From assembly GCA_021845925.1 (NCBI GenBank), contig JAJZUW010000001.1, positions 55,224 through 119,223 on the forward strand: a stretch of 64,000 nt of DNA. Reading direction: 5' to 3'. How positions within the stretch are numbered: position 1 is the first letter of the stretch; the number at the start of each line of letters is the position of its first letter. The translations under genes were made by a program, and so were the position numbers. Shown here in pieces: positions 45,400-55,226 of the stretch. The notes under the pieces were generated by a model. The model was not told the DNA's origin. It searched no databases and saw only the letters and a list, made by a program, of their open reading frames with translations. The stretch comes from Pseudomonadota bacterium (GTDB lineage: Bacteria > Pseudomonadota > Gammaproteobacteria > Burkholderiales > Sulfuriferulaceae).

Positions 45400-46457
45400 G
45401 CAAAGAACATATTGTCGTCGGCATGTCCGGCGGTGTCGATTCGAGTGTGGCTGCCTGGCTGCTGAAGCAGCAGGGATATCAGGTCACCGGCGTATTCATG
45501 AAAAACTGGGAAGATGATGATGACGAGCATTGTCCGGCCCGGCAGGATTTTCTGGATGTGCTGGCGGTTGCCGACGTGATCGGGGTGGATATCGAGGCGG
45601 TCAACTTCAGCCAGGAATACCGCGAACGGGTGTTTGCCTATTTTTTGCGCGAATACCAGTCCGGACGAACGCCGAATCCGGATGTGCTGTGCAATGCCGA
45701 AATCAAGTTCAAGGCGTTTCTGGATTATGCCTTGTCGCTCGGTGCCGAACGTATCGCCACAGGCCATTATGCACGAGTCGTGCATGGGCCGGCATCTGCC
45801 TTGCTACGCGCGGTGGATGAAACCAAAGACCAAAGCTATTTTCTGTATCGTCTCAACCAGTATCAGCTGTCGCACACCCTGTTTCCGCTGGGCGAACTAC
45901 GCAAGACCGAAGTGCGCGACATTGCGCGCCGTATCGGCCTGCCAAACGCTGCCAAAAAGGACAGTACGGGAATTTGCTTTATTGGCGAACGGCCATTTCG
46001 TGAATTCCTGCAGCGTTATCTGCCGGTGACGCCCGGCGAGATGCAAACGCCGGAAGGGCGTCTGGTCGGCCGGCATCAGGGGTTGATGTATTACACCATT
46101 GGTCAGCGCCAGGGCCTGGGTATCGGCGGCGCCGGCGAACCCTGGTTTGTTGCCGGCAAGGACCTGTCCAGCAATACGCTGATCGTGGTGCAAGGGCACG
46201 AGCACCCGTTGCTGTATCGGGATAGTCTGGTTGCGGATGATTTGAGCTGGGTTGCCGGTGTGGCCCCAGAGCAGCCGGAACTGCTGTCTGCCAAGTCACG
46301 TTACCGGCAATCCGATGCGCCCTGCCAGCTTCACATGCTGGAGCAGGACAGGTTGCGTCTCGATTTTGATGCTCCGCAGTGGGCAGTGACTGCCGGGCAG
46401 TCAGCCGTGCTCTACGCTGGAGACGTTTGCCTGGGTGGCGGCATCATCTGCCAGTAA
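45396..46457 (+). CDS. mnmA: tRNA 2-thiouridylase MnmA
   Basis: MnmA puts sulfur on U34 of tRNA-Lys, -Glu and -Gln. The 353-residue protein has the PP-loop [15 protein letters not shown], the first catalytic cysteine in [13 protein letters not shown] and the second in [20 protein letters not shown] is also conserved. Length is normal. Confidence 0.97.
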   Translation: MSKEHIVVGMSGGVDSSVAAWLLKQQGYQVTGVFMKNWEDDDDEHCPARQDFLDVLAVADVIGVDIEAVNFSQEYRERVFAYFLREYQSGRTPNPDVLCNAEIKFKAFLDYALSLGAERIATGHYARVVHGPASALLRAVDETKDQSYFLYRLNQYQLSHTLFPLGELRKTEVRDIARRIGLPNAAKKDSTGICFIGERPFREFLQRYLPVTPGEMQTPEGRLVGRHQGLMYYTIGQRQGLGIGGAGEPWFVAGKDLSSNTLIVVQGHEHPLLYRDSLVADDLSWVAGVAPEQPELLSAKSRYRQSDAPCQLHMLEQDRLRLDFDAPQWAVTAGQSAVLYAGDVCLGGGIICQ

Positions 46458-46525
46458 GCGGAAAGGCTGTGCTGTCTGCCGGCTGCAGGCATCACGCCGG
46501 CAACAGTATTGATATTGCGCCTGCT

Positions 46526-47074
46526 TCAGTCAAGCCGCAGGAACGTGGCCTGATAATGGCGCAGTTCTTCGATCGAATCATAGATATCCGACAGTGCCTC
46601 ATGCTTGCTGTTTTTGGCAAAGTTTTTCATGATGTCCGGTTTCCAGCGGCGGGCAAGCTCTTTCAGGGTGCTTACATCCAGATTGCGGTAATGAAACCAC
46701 TCTTCCAGTTTCGGCATGTAACGCGCCAGGAAACGGCGGTCCTGACAGATGGAGTTGCCGCACATCGGCGATACGCGGGACGGTACGTGCTGCTGCAAAA
46801 AGGCCAGCATCTGCGCTTCCACTTCGGCTTCACCAAGCTGGCTTGCACGAACCTTGTCAATCAGTCCCGATTTGCCGTGCGTTGCCTTGTTCCAGGAGTC
46901 CATGCCATCCAGCACGGCGTCCGACTGGTGAACAACCAGCACCGGTGCTTCGGCGACCGTTTCCAGTTTGCTGTTGGTGATGACCAGGGCAATTTCGAGA
47001 ATCCGGTCGCTGTCGGGCAGCAGACCGGACATTTCCATATCGATCCAGATGAGGTTGTTTTGATCCTGCGGCAT
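46526..47074 (-). CDS. orn: Oligoribonuclease Orn
   Basis: Orn degrades dinucleotides left by RNA decay and by cyclic-di-GMP breakdown. The 182-residue DEDDh exonuclease has IDMEMSGL at the start and [11 protein letters not shown] near the end. It converges on mnmA across a GC hairpin (46477-46502) that lacks a T tract. It is divergent from the M48 protease gene. Confidence 0.97.
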   Translation of the reverse strand: MPQDQNNLIWIDMEMSGLLPDSDRILEIALVITNSKLETVAEAPVLVVHQSDAVLDGMDSWNKATHGKSGLIDKVRASQLGEAEVEAQMLAFLQQHVPSRVSPMCGNSICQDRRFLARYMPKLEEWFHYRNLDVSTLKELARRWKPDIMKNFAKNSKHEALSDIYDSIEELRHYQATFLRLD

Positions 47075-47123
47075 GTTGGCTATTTAAAGGTTGGCGAAAG
47101 CGTGATTGTGGCATAATTCGGCC

Positions 47124-48386
47124 ATGAATACATTCACGCTGGTTTTTCTGGCCGCCCTGGCGGCCAGTCTGCTGTTGCGGGGCGGACTGATTCTCCGCCA
47201 GATGCGGCATGTCTGGCAGCATCGTGATCAGGTGCCAACGGCGTTCATCGGGCAGATCAGCGCAAGCGAGCACTTGCGCGCGGCGCAATACGCCATCGCC
47301 CGTGGACGCATTTCCCTGTGGAATCTGGTGCAGGAAACGGTGATTCTGCTGTTGTTCACCCTGGCTGGTGGGATCAACTGGCTGGCCGGTTTATGGCTGG
47401 CAGTCGCGCCACAGCTGGTGGCCGAGGCCGGCCTGATCGTCACGGCGATCCTGCTGAGCGCGTTGCTGGAACTGCCGGCCGACTGGTATCGCAAGTTCGT
47501 GGTTGAACAGCGGTTTGGTTTCAATACCATGAAACTGGCGGATTATGTCCGCGATGTACTGATGCAAGGCTTGCTCGCGATCGCGCTTGGCCTGCCTCTG
47601 CTGATGGCGGTGCTGTGGATTCTGCACCGTGCCGGTTCGCAATGGTGGCTGTATACCTGGGTGGTGTGGGTGGGTTTCAACCTGTTTGTGCTGGCGATTT
47701 ATCCCGTATTTATCGCACCACTGTTCAACAGGTTTACGCCGCTGGACAATGATGCCTTGCGCCAGCGCATTGAACAGCTGCTCGCGCATAGCGGATTCGC
47801 CGCGCGCGGACTGTATGTGATGGACGGGTCGCGACGCAGCAGTCACGGCAACGCCTATTTCACTGGATTTGGGCGCGGTCGCCGCATTGTCCTGTTTGAC
47901 ACCTTGCTGAAACAGTTGCAGCCAGACCAGATTGTTGCCGTGCTGGCGCATGAGCTTGGCCATTTCCATCACCGGCATGTCTGGCAACGCATGGCGTGGA
48001 TGTTCGGGTTCAGTCTGGCCGGTCTGTGGCTGGCTTCCCGATTGCTGGACAGCGCTTGGTTTTATGCCGGATTGCATGTCACATACTTTTCGCCTGGCAT
48101 CGGCCTGTTGCTGTTTTTTCTGGTTTTGCCGGTGTTTTCGCTGCCCTTGCAATGGTGGCTGGCGGCCGGATCCCGGCGCAACGAATTTGAAGCCGACCGG
48201 TATGCGGCCGGGCAGACCAGCGCGGAACTGCTGGTCGCGGCACTGGTGAGTCTGTATCGCGATAATGCCGCAACCCTGACTTCAGATGCCTGGTATTCTT
48301 CCCTGTATGATTCCCATCCCAATGCGCAGCAACGGATTGCCCGTCTGCAGTCGATTGCTGTTTTATCCAAGGAGACCATGACATGA
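47124..48386 (+). CDS. M48 family membrane zinc protease (Ste24-like)
   Basis: The 420-residue protein has about seven membrane helices, the zinc motif HELGHFHHRH and the third ligand in NEFEADRYAAG. It belongs to the CAAX-prenyl-protease/Ste24-type M48 peptidases, which cleave membrane proteins. The ATG at 47124 has no ribosome site, and CATAAT lies only 7 bases upstream (47112-47117), so the mRNA may be leaderless. It overlaps the cytochrome gene by 4 bases. Confidence 0.92.
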   Translation: MNTFTLVFLAALAASLLLRGGLILRQMRHVWQHRDQVPTAFIGQISASEHLRAAQYAIARGRISLWNLVQETVILLLFTLAGGINWLAGLWLAVAPQLVAEAGLIVTAILLSALLELPADWYRKFVVEQRFGFNTMKLADYVRDVLMQGLLAIALGLPLLMAVLWILHRAGSQWWLYTWVVWVGFNLFVLAIYPVFIAPLFNRFTPLDNDALRQRIEQLLAHSGFAARGLYVMDGSRRSSHGNAYFTGFGRGRRIVLFDTLLKQLQPDQIVAVLAHELGHFHHRHVWQRMAWMFGFSLAGLWLASRLLDSAWFYAGLHVTYFSPGIGLLLFFLVLPVFSLPLQWWLAAGSRRNEFEADRYAAGQTSAELLVAALVSLYRDNAATLTSDAWYSSLYDSHPNAQQRIARLQSIAVLSKETMT

Positions 48387-48682
48387 TGCGTTCGATTCTT
48401 TTGCTGACCCTGCTGTCCGCTAGCGTGGCCCAGGCTGCCGATGCAGTTGATGCCGGCGCTGCCCGCAAGCTGTATGACAAATCCTGCATGGCCTGCCATG
48501 CCGCCAAATTTGGTGGCGATGGCAGCAGCGTGTTTACCAGGCCGGATCACAAAGTGCATGATCTCAAGCAGTTGCAGGCGCGTGTTACCGGTTGCAGCAT
48601 GAAGACCAACGCCGGCTGGTTTCCCTCCGATGAAGCTACGGTTGCTGCCTGGCTGAACCAGACTTATTACAAGTTCCGGTAA
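48383..48682 (+). CDS. Periplasmic monohaem c-type cytochrome
   Basis: The 99-residue precursor has a signal peptide cut after AQA, then one haem motif CMACH (about residues 35-39). The axial methionine could be in GCSMKTN. It is a small class I-like cytochrome. Its ATG overlaps the M48 stop, which suggests co-translation. Confidence 0.88.
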   Translation: MMRSILLLTLLSASVAQAADAVDAGAARKLYDKSCMACHAAKFGGDGSSVFTRPDHKVHDLKQLQARVTGCSMKTNAGWFPSDEATVAAWLNQTYYKFR

Positions 48683-48683
48683 A

Positions 48684-50003
48684 TCAGGTTGGGTGCAGGC
48701 AGGGAAACCAGACCTGCACACACAAACCGCCGGCAGCTGACGTGTCCAGTTCGATGCGCGCCTGGTGACGGTCTGCAATGGCGCGCACAATGGCCAATCC
48801 CAGGCCTGTGCCATTGCCGGCAGCGCCCGGAATGCGATAAAAGCGGTTGAACACCCGCTTTCTTTCTTCCTCCGGAATCCCTGGGCCGCTGTCAGAGATG
48901 CTGAACCAGCAGCTGTCGTTGCTGCGTCCGGTTGCCAGGTCTATTCTTCCGCCGGATGGCGTATACCGCAGTGCATTGGATAGCAGGTTGGTCAGCATGA
49001 TGCCCAGATCTGGTGGATTGCCCAGAATGGTGATGTCCGGATCGGCTTCGGTCATGCCCAGATCAATCTGACGGTCATTGGCCACGATGGCGTGCTGGCA
49101 GAGCAGGTCGCGGACCAGGGGCGTCAGTTCGATCGGGTTGTTGCTATGCAGAGACAGGCTGGCTTCGTTTCGCGCCAGAACCAGTAACTGTTCGGTCAGA
49201 TGACGGGCGCGTTCCACGCCGGTACCAAGATTGCGGATGGCCTGCTGTTGTTCGTCCGGGCTGCGTGCTGCCTGTAGCAGCTGGATCTGCAAGGTCAGTG
49301 CTGTCAGCGGGGTGCGCAGTTCATGGGATGCATCAGCCACGAAAATCCGTTGCTGCTCGAGCGCATGATCAAGTCTGGTCAGCAGGTTGTTAATGGCATT
49401 TGCCAGCGGAATGAGTTCCTGGGGCAGATTCTGCGCCGGATATTGTGCCAGGTCTTCCGGATGTTTCTGGTTTATCCAGCTGGTAAAACGGAGCAGTGGC
49501 GACAGTTCGTGGCTCAGGATCAGCCAGATCAGCAACCCGATCACCGGAAACACAATCAGGAACGGCAGACTGACATGCATGGCAAATTCTGTTGCAATGC
49601 GGTCACGACTGGACATCGGTTGCGCCAGCTCGTAGACCCGGCCGGATTGTCTGACCATGTAAATGCGCCAGTTTTCATTGTTGATCGGCACCGTCTGATA
49701 GCCGGGGTGTGACAGGATGGGTAGTCTGACAGAAGGATGCGACTGATAGGCTGTCCTGCCGGTCAGCGTGTTGATGATCTGGATGACGATGTTGGAATTT
49801 TCTTCCGGATCCACATGTGCCAGATTGCCAACTTCGTTGAAGTTGCCGTTATAAAGCGATACTGCCATTTCCCGCATCTGGTAGTCGAGTGATTCACCGG
49901 ATTCTTCCTTTGCTCTCTGCCAGACCATCAGGCAGCCAGCCAGCAGTCCAAGTGCCAGAGTCACCAGCAGGATCACCAGCAGTCGTTTGCGGATTGACTT
50001 CAT
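48684..50003 (-). CDS. Two-component sensor histidine kinase (QseC/PmrB-like)
   Basis: The 439-residue kinase has a membrane helix at about 9-28, a periplasmic sensor part, a second helix at about 160-180 and a HAMP-like linker. The phosphorylated histidine is in VADASHELRTPLTAL. The ATPase part has SNALRYTPSGG, SDSGPGIPEEE and NGTGLGLAIV. The start overlaps the regulator stop as ATGA. The signal is unknown; metals or iron are possible given the receptor next door. Confidence 0.92.
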   Translation of the reverse strand: MKSIRKRLLVILLVTLALGLLAGCLMVWQRAKEESGESLDYQMREMAVSLYNGNFNEVGNLAHVDPEENSNIVIQIINTLTGRTAYQSHPSVRLPILSHPGYQTVPINNENWRIYMVRQSGRVYELAQPMSSRDRIATEFAMHVSLPFLIVFPVIGLLIWLILSHELSPLLRFTSWINQKHPEDLAQYPAQNLPQELIPLANAINNLLTRLDHALEQQRIFVADASHELRTPLTALTLQIQLLQAARSPDEQQQAIRNLGTGVERARHLTEQLLVLARNEASLSLHSNNPIELTPLVRDLLCQHAIVANDRQIDLGMTEADPDITILGNPPDLGIMLTNLLSNALRYTPSGGRIDLATGRSNDSCWFSISDSGPGIPEEERKRVFNRFYRIPGAAGNGTGLGLAIVRAIADRHQARIELDTSAAGGLCVQVWFPCLHPT

Positions 50004-50662
50004 GCTTGCCGGTGGAGCATCCAGCCCACGCCACGCATGTTGTGAATCCATTCCGAGCCCAGCTTGCGTCGCAGTGACGAGATGTAATGTTCGATCACGT
50101 TGCTGTTGATCGCTTCATCCCAGTTGTACAGGCGGTGTTGTAGTTCTTCACGTGAAAAGGGCTTGCTCGGATGCTCCATCAGAATGCGCAGCAGGGTGAA
50201 TTCGCGCAAGGTGACATGGACCCGTTTGCCAGCCAGGCTGACATCATGAGTGACCGGATTCAGGCACAGGTTGCCGATTTCAAGCACTGGTTTGCCGGTG
50301 CCGCAGCGCCGCCGGGACAAGGCGCGAACTCTGGCGGACAGTTCATTCAGGTTGAACGGTTTGACCAGGTAATCATCGGCTCCGGCATCCAGCGTGTTAA
50401 TGCGGTCTTCCATCTGGTCGCGCGCCGTGATGACCAGTACCATGACCGGATTTTCATCCCGGCGGATTTCGGTCAGCAGACTGATGCCATCCCGGCCGGG
50501 CAAGCCGAGATCCAGAATCACCAGATCATAAGTGGTACCACGCAATGTGGCAGCTGCATCGACACCATCGGTGGCCCAGTCGACAGTATAGCTTTCGCGA
50601 CCCAGCCATTGACGGATGGAGTCGCCAATCATGTCATCGTCTTCCACAATCAGGATTCGCAT
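50000..50662 (-). CDS. OmpR-family response regulator (QseB/PmrA-like)
   Basis: The 220-residue protein has a receiver with acidic pocket EDDD at 7-10, phosphorylated D51 in LVILDLGLPG and the lysine in DDYLVKPF. A winged-helix output domain follows (HVTLREFTLLRILMEHPSKPF). The start MRILIVEDD is standard. It is transcribed before its kinase. Confidence 0.94.
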   Translation of the reverse strand: MRILIVEDDDMIGDSIRQWLGRESYTVDWATDGVDAAATLRGTTYDLVILDLGLPGRDGISLLTEIRRDENPVMVLVITARDQMEDRINTLDAGADDYLVKPFNLNELSARVRALSRRRCGTGKPVLEIGNLCLNPVTHDVSLAGKRVHVTLREFTLLRILMEHPSKPFSREELQHRLYNWDEAINSNVIEHYISSLRRKLGSEWIHNMRGVGWMLHRQA

Positions 50663-51099
50663 GATCCATGTCCTCGCAAACAGCAACAGCATGGCTCGGC
50701 GCTGTGCAATGCAGCGTGGGCCAGGTTGACAACAATGCATCCTAAACTCGGCTGACTGAGGAAATACACAAAAAATTGCGAAATTTTTGTGACGGCCCAG
50801 TCATTTGATTTTCTGACTAAAACCTGTCTGAATGTCTGTTTGCGTTGTGTTTTGGCAACACAATTGATTGCGTCAATATGCAAATCTTGATTTGGTCGAG
50901 TGTTGTCGTTGGATTCCATATTCCCGAAAAGTCGTTGATTTGATCGAGAAATCAGATGGCTGTCAAAAAAAATTGATGCTATGTTGTGGCTTTTTTCATT
51001 TTGCGGTAACGCTTCTGACACCTGCTGCTCTGATACTCCCCGTCTTGGTATACGTGATGAGCGTTGTTCGAGCTCAAATTTTGATCAGGAGAGTTGAGA
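50663..51099. promoter_or_regulatory. Control region between the regulator and the TonB receptor
   Basis: This 437-base AT-rich gap has no convincing gene. Two 14-base direct repeats with one mismatch, TTGATTTGGTCGAG (50887-50900) and TTGATTTGATCGAG (50935-50948), lie 48 bases apart. An inverted repeat AGTCA-N10-TGACT is at 50799-50818, and CAACAC/GTGTTG arms bracket the first direct repeat. These are candidate binding sites for the adjacent response regulator or another factor. Confidence 0.45.
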
Positions 51100-53469
51100 A
51101 TGAAGAGTACTGATTCCATCCGCAAGCTGACACCGTTAGCGGCGCTGATGGCAGGATTGTTTGCGGGTAGTGGTTTTGCCCATGCGGATTCGACAGTGGA
51201 TCTGGGTAGTGTCAATGCGCAGGCTTCCGTTGCCAGCCAGGGCTCTGGCAATGCGGACACCGCCAATTCAAGCACGGTCTGGACAACCAAACAGAAACAG
51301 AAATCCACTCAGGATGTCCAGTCGATCACGCCGGACCAGATTTCGCTGTTTGGCCCGGATGGTGGCGGCATGCAGTCACTGGCGATTCTGCCGAACGTGC
51401 AGATCAGCGGTTACAATGCCGGCAGCGTATCTTCACGGTCGACCATTTCCATGCGTGGTATCAAGGTGGGCTGGAACAGTGTCCCGGGCGATCTGATGAC
51501 CAATGGCATCACTGCCGAGCTGGATGGCGTTCCACTCAACAGCCTGAGCCAGGGGACTGGCTGGCATTCGCCGGAAGTGCCGATTGGTGCGCTGATGGCA
51601 GGCACCAACGTGATTGAAGGTACAGGTAATGCAGATACCCGCTGGTACAATTCGATTGGTGGTACGATCAATTTCGTACCTGTGCAACCTTCGCAACAGG
51701 CTGGTGCCACGGCAGAGGTGTCTTATGGCAGTTTCAGCACGGTCGTTGGTTCTTATGTCCTGAACACGGGCGAGCATGACGGCTGGTCTACCGTGTTTGC
51801 GGTTGCCAATGCCCGCAGTCAGGCCCCGCGTGATACATCGGACTATCTTCCGTCACGCACTACCGATGCCTACATGAAGACGCAGAAGAAGCTGTCCAAC
51901 GGCATGATCAGCTTTGGTCTGTATGGCATGTACAACGATGAATATCGGCCTAACATGATCCCGACCACCGATGTGTCCGGGGTTACCATGAACGGCTATG
52001 GTGTGGCCGGTCCGGCTTACAGCCAGCAGTCTTCCGGCTTTTATGCCACGATTCCCCGCGCTCTGTGGTTCAAGCACAACTCGGTGGAAGACTACGTGGC
52101 CTGGTCACATCTGGACCTGAACCTGGCGCCCGATTTTACCATGACCAACCTGATGTGGTTCCGTGACGGTTACATCCGTCACTTCCGCATGAACGGCTTT
52201 GGCAATCCTGGCGATGTGAACGTGGAGAACTACAACGAACACTCCGATACATATGGTGATAAGCTGCAGTTCAACAAGATTTTCTCGAAGGACAATACGC
52301 TGAGCTTTGGCGGCTATGTGATCAATTCGACCGCAACAAATGCCTACAATGGTTACAATTCTGCCAGTGGCTTCAACAATGCGGCTCCGCAATCGCTTGG
52401 TTACGATTCGACCCAGAATACATTCTGGGCGTTGTTCCTGCAGGACAATGCAACCTTGTTCGATCGCCTGAACATTGTGCCTGCCGTACGCGTGATCAGT
52501 CTGGGTACCACCTGGACCAACATGAATACCACGGCTTACAACACCTACTATCCAAACGGAAATGCGACGGTGCTGGCGAATGTGGACACCAACCCGAACC
52601 AGGCGACGACGTATGTCAAGACCGAACCTTCGATTGGTGCAAATTTCCGTATTACCGACGATCTGAATGCCTTTGCCAACTACTCGATTGCCTATACCGC
52701 ACCGACTGCCGGCAACTATGATCAGACCAATGCGATTGTCTCTTCGCTGCAACCGCCTACCGACACCACCTGGGAACTGGGTCTGCGCTACGCCAAGAAC
52801 AATGTGCTTGGCATGGACCAGATCTCGGCGCAGTTGTCTTACTACAACTACTATATGGATCACCAGACCATCACCAACACCATTTACACCCCGTTGGGAG
52901 TGCCAGTGGTCGAGTTTGGCAGCGGTACGTCTACCTACAACGGTGAAGATCTGAGCATCAATGCAAATTTCAACAAGCACTGGTCGGGATTTGCCAACCT
53001 GGGCTGGCTTAGCGCGAACTGGAATTCGTTCTATTCGACGCACTCTGGTCAGTACTACAATGGCATGCCGGATTCGAACACACCGAACGAAACTGCCAAC
53101 GTCGGTGTGACCTATGTCGGCTTCTTCGATGGCGGAACCTTCGACACCACGTTGTGGGACCAGTACTTCGGCAAGAGTTATCTGTGGAACAATCTGACCG
53201 GTGCGCCGACCAACCAGTCGATGGCTGCCTACAATCTGGTCAACCTGTCGATCAATGCTCACCTGACCACCACGGGCTGGTTGCAGAACCTGTTCCATCC
53301 GCAAGTGGCAACGGTGTCGTTTGATGTCAGCAATCTGCTGAATACCCAGTACAACTCGACCGAGTATATTTCGTCGGGTGGTTATCTGGGCGATGGCGTG
53401 GGTGGTTACATTCTGGCTAACCCGGGTGCTCCGCGTGCCATGTATGTCAGCCTGAGGCTGGATTATTGA
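51100..53469 (+). CDS. TonB-dependent outer-membrane receptor
   Basis: The 789-residue precursor has a signal peptide cut after AHA, an N-terminal plug (ISLFGPDGGGMQSLAILPN through ISMRGIK) and a large beta-barrel rich in alternating aromatic and polar residues, ending with YVSLRLDY. AGGAGA precedes the ATG. The ligand is not evident; the barrel is rich in Asn, Thr and Tyr. A two-component system lies on the other side of the control region, and a strong terminator follows. Confidence 0.92.
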   Translation: MKSTDSIRKLTPLAALMAGLFAGSGFAHADSTVDLGSVNAQASVASQGSGNADTANSSTVWTTKQKQKSTQDVQSITPDQISLFGPDGGGMQSLAILPNVQISGYNAGSVSSRSTISMRGIKVGWNSVPGDLMTNGITAELDGVPLNSLSQGTGWHSPEVPIGALMAGTNVIEGTGNADTRWYNSIGGTINFVPVQPSQQAGATAEVSYGSFSTVVGSYVLNTGEHDGWSTVFAVANARSQAPRDTSDYLPSRTTDAYMKTQKKLSNGMISFGLYGMYNDEYRPNMIPTTDVSGVTMNGYGVAGPAYSQQSSGFYATIPRALWFKHNSVEDYVAWSHLDLNLAPDFTMTNLMWFRDGYIRHFRMNGFGNPGDVNVENYNEHSDTYGDKLQFNKIFSKDNTLSFGGYVINSTATNAYNGYNSASGFNNAAPQSLGYDSTQNTFWALFLQDNATLFDRLNIVPAVRVISLGTTWTNMNTTAYNTYYPNGNATVLANVDTNPNQATTYVKTEPSIGANFRITDDLNAFANYSIAYTAPTAGNYDQTNAIVSSLQPPTDTTWELGLRYAKNNVLGMDQISAQLSYYNYYMDHQTITNTIYTPLGVPVVEFGSGTSTYNGEDLSINANFNKHWSGFANLGWLSANWNSFYSTHSGQYYNGMPDSNTPNETANVGVTYVGFFDGGTFDTTLWDQYFGKSYLWNNLTGAPTNQSMAAYNLVNLSINAHLTTTGWLQNLFHPQVATVSFDVSNLLNTQYNSTEYISSGGYLGDGVGGYILANPGAPRAMYVSLRLDY

Positions 53470-53488
53470 GCGGTTTGATGCAACAAGC

Positions 53489-53517
53489 AAAAAGGCGGAC
53501 TCCGGTCCGCCTTTTTT
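53489..53517 (+). terminator. Terminator after the TonB receptor
   Basis: AAAAAGGCGGAC (53489-53500), loop TCCG, GTCCGCCTTTTTT (53505-53517): a perfect stem with a T run. Confidence 0.96.
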
Positions 53518-53590
53518 CTGGTGTGCGCGTTTGGGTTGACAGCAGGCCCTGCTGTCTGGACACTGCTGGTTCCAATCAGCGGGAATGCTC

Positions 53591-54223
53591 ATGGATGCTC
53601 GGAATATGGAACAGTTGCTGGCCGGCGGCGATGGGCAGTTACGCTGTCGCTGGTGTTTGGCTACGCTGGATTATCAGGCGTACCACGACAACGAGTGGGG
53701 GCAACCGGTCACAGACGATATTCGACTGTTCGAGAAGCTGTGTCTGGAGGGGTTTCAGGCCGGACTCAGCTGGCGAACGATTCTCGCCAAGCGCGAACAT
53801 TTTCGTGCGGCATTTCTGGGTTTCGATTTCGATCGGTTGACCGCGTTTGGCACCGCCGATGTGGAGCGCCTGATGCAGGATGCTGGCATTGTCCGCCACC
53901 GGGGCAAGATAGAAGCGGTTTTGAACAACGCTCACCGTGCCGTGGAACTGGTGGCAGAAGCGGGCTCGCTGGCGGCATTTGTCTGGCAGTTCGAACCGGT
54001 CGCCTGTCTGGCGCCAGTTGGCGGATTGCGTTCCGTGTGCGAAGAATCGGTTCGGTTGTCCGCTGCATTGAAAAAACGCGGCTGGAAGTTTGTCGGACCG
54101 ACAACGATGTACGCATTCATGCAGGCCATGGGCATGGTCAACGACCATTTCCCCGGCTGCATGGTGCGTGAACGCGTTGAAGAAGCCCGGCAGGGATTGG
54201 TCAGGCCGGTTTCCAGTAGCTGA
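53591..54223 (+). CDS. tag: DNA-3-methyladenine glycosylase I (Tag)
   Basis: Tag removes 3-methyladenine from DNA. The 210-residue protein has RCRWCLATLDYQAYHDNEWG near the start, with zinc-binding cysteine and histidine, and FQAGLSWRTILAKRE. GGGA sits 7 bases before the ATG at 53591; an ATG at 53585 is an alternative. The 3' end overlaps the convergent transglutaminase-like gene by 23 bases. Confidence 0.94.
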   Translation: MDARNMEQLLAGGDGQLRCRWCLATLDYQAYHDNEWGQPVTDDIRLFEKLCLEGFQAGLSWRTILAKREHFRAAFLGFDFDRLTAFGTADVERLMQDAGIVRHRGKIEAVLNNAHRAVELVAEAGSLAAFVWQFEPVACLAPVGGLRSVCEESVRLSAALKKRGWKFVGPTTMYAFMQAMGMVNDHFPGCMVRERVEEARQGLVRPVSSS

Positions 54224-54905
54224 CATTGATCGGCGAGCTGTCGGTCGCTGGTGAGCGGCGGCTTCCCCATTGCGCATCGGCAGGCTTGTCGCCCTGGATC
54301 GCGTCCGGCAGATGCAGTGCGGTTTCCTGCACCGTGTCATATCGGGTCAGGGCATCAACCACCGAATGCCAGGGTTCCGCCCAGATTCCGGGAATATCCA
54401 CGCCATCCGCAGCATTGACTTCAAAAGCCAGTTTTTCCACTGGTGGCGTGAATTCGCTGCGGATGCCGGGCATGTTGCCGCGTGCATCCACCCGGTGCCA
54501 GCCGATGCCAGGCAACAGAATGGCATTCAGGCCATGCAGGCAGAATGGCGCACCGCTTTTGCCCGCAGGCAGGCGTTGATAGCACAATCCGGCGGCAATG
54601 CCGTTTGCCCGTAGCAATGCGGCCAGCAGATGGCTTTTGGCATAACAGAAACCGGTGCCCTGCAGCAGGACATCGGAGGCCCGGCAGGTGACCGGATTTT
54701 GTCGGTAATCCCAGCTGTGCCGGATTTGATCACGCACAAAGAGGAAGCTTCGCCGGGCAATGGTCAGTGCATTGTCGGTCGCATGAGCCAGCCTGGCTGC
54801 CTGTTCTGCTATGGCCGGGTGTTGCCAGTCAATCCAGTAGCTGGGTGCCAGAAACAGGTCTGATGGTCGGGGTGTTGCGATTCTTGTCTGGCTGTTTGCG
54901 ATCAT
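54201..54905 (-). CDS. Transglutaminase-like cysteine protease-fold protein
   Basis: The 234-residue protein has the papain-like triad order of transglutaminase-core domains: Cys in GTGFCYAKSHLLAALLRANG, His in HGLNAILLPG and Asp in WHRVDARG. No signal peptide is seen. Substrate is unknown. AGAGGTG precedes the ATG. It is convergent with, and overlaps, tag. Confidence 0.85.
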   Translation of the reverse strand: MIANSQTRIATPRPSDLFLAPSYWIDWQHPAIAEQAARLAHATDNALTIARRSFLFVRDQIRHSWDYRQNPVTCRASDVLLQGTGFCYAKSHLLAALLRANGIAAGLCYQRLPAGKSGAPFCLHGLNAILLPGIGWHRVDARGNMPGIRSEFTPPVEKLAFEVNAADGVDIPGIWAEPWHSVVDALTRYDTVQETALHLPDAIQGDKPADAQWGSRRSPATDSSPINVSYWKPA

Positions 54906-54933
54906 TTTTCACCTCTTGTGGAGCAGAAACAAA

Positions 54934-54958
54934 AAGGCCACGGTATTGCCGTGGCCTT
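54934..54958 (-). terminator. Minus-strand terminator upstream of the transglutaminase-like gene
   Basis: AAGGCCACGG (54934-54943) and CCGTGGCCTT (54949-54958) pair perfectly. Read on the minus strand the stem is followed by TTTTTGTTTC, so it ends transcripts coming from the efp side. Confidence 0.88.
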
Positions 54959-54975
54959 GTCGGACAAACTGGTTG

Positions 54976-55095
54976 TCAGGGACAACAAGGCCATCTGTCG
55001 GGCAGCCGCGCCTGGACTGGCTCATGCCACAGCACGTCCTGTACGGACAGGGCGCGCGCAGCATACCGGACAAATTGTTCGTAACGGGTATTCAT
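54976..55095 (-). CDS. Possible 39-residue small protein between efp and its downstream terminator
   Basis: In the 320-base gap 54906-55226 a minus-strand frame begins MNTRYEQFVRYAARALSV and ends 17 bases before the strong terminator at 54934-54958. The ribosome site is weak. The distance to the terminator suggests that a transcript, coding or not, ends here. A small RNA is an equal possibility. Confidence 0.3.
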   Translation of the reverse strand: MNTRYEQFVRYAARALSVQDVLWHEPVQARLPDRWPCCP

Positions 55096-55174
55096 GGTCT
55101 TATGTTGCGTTGGGACAGCAGTCCTGTCAAATGGCTGCTGAGAAGTGTTGCAGATTTGCATCAGACGCGCACAT

Positions 55175-55202
55175 GACAAAGCCGCCTTGCGGCGGCCTTG
55201 TC
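55175..55202 (-). terminator. Hairpin after efp
   Basis: GACAA-A-GCCGCC (55175-55186), loop TTGC, GGCGGC-C-TTGTC (55191-55202): 11 pairs with one mismatch, 25 bases after the efp stop. Only a short T run follows on the minus strand. Confidence 0.6.
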
Positions 55203-55226
55203 TGATGCGTGATTGCCTGGAGAAAA

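Noticed and set aside
46477-46502. Terminator between mnmA and orn
   Set aside because: TGCCGGC/GCCGGCA forms a 7-base stem, but no T run follows on either strand.
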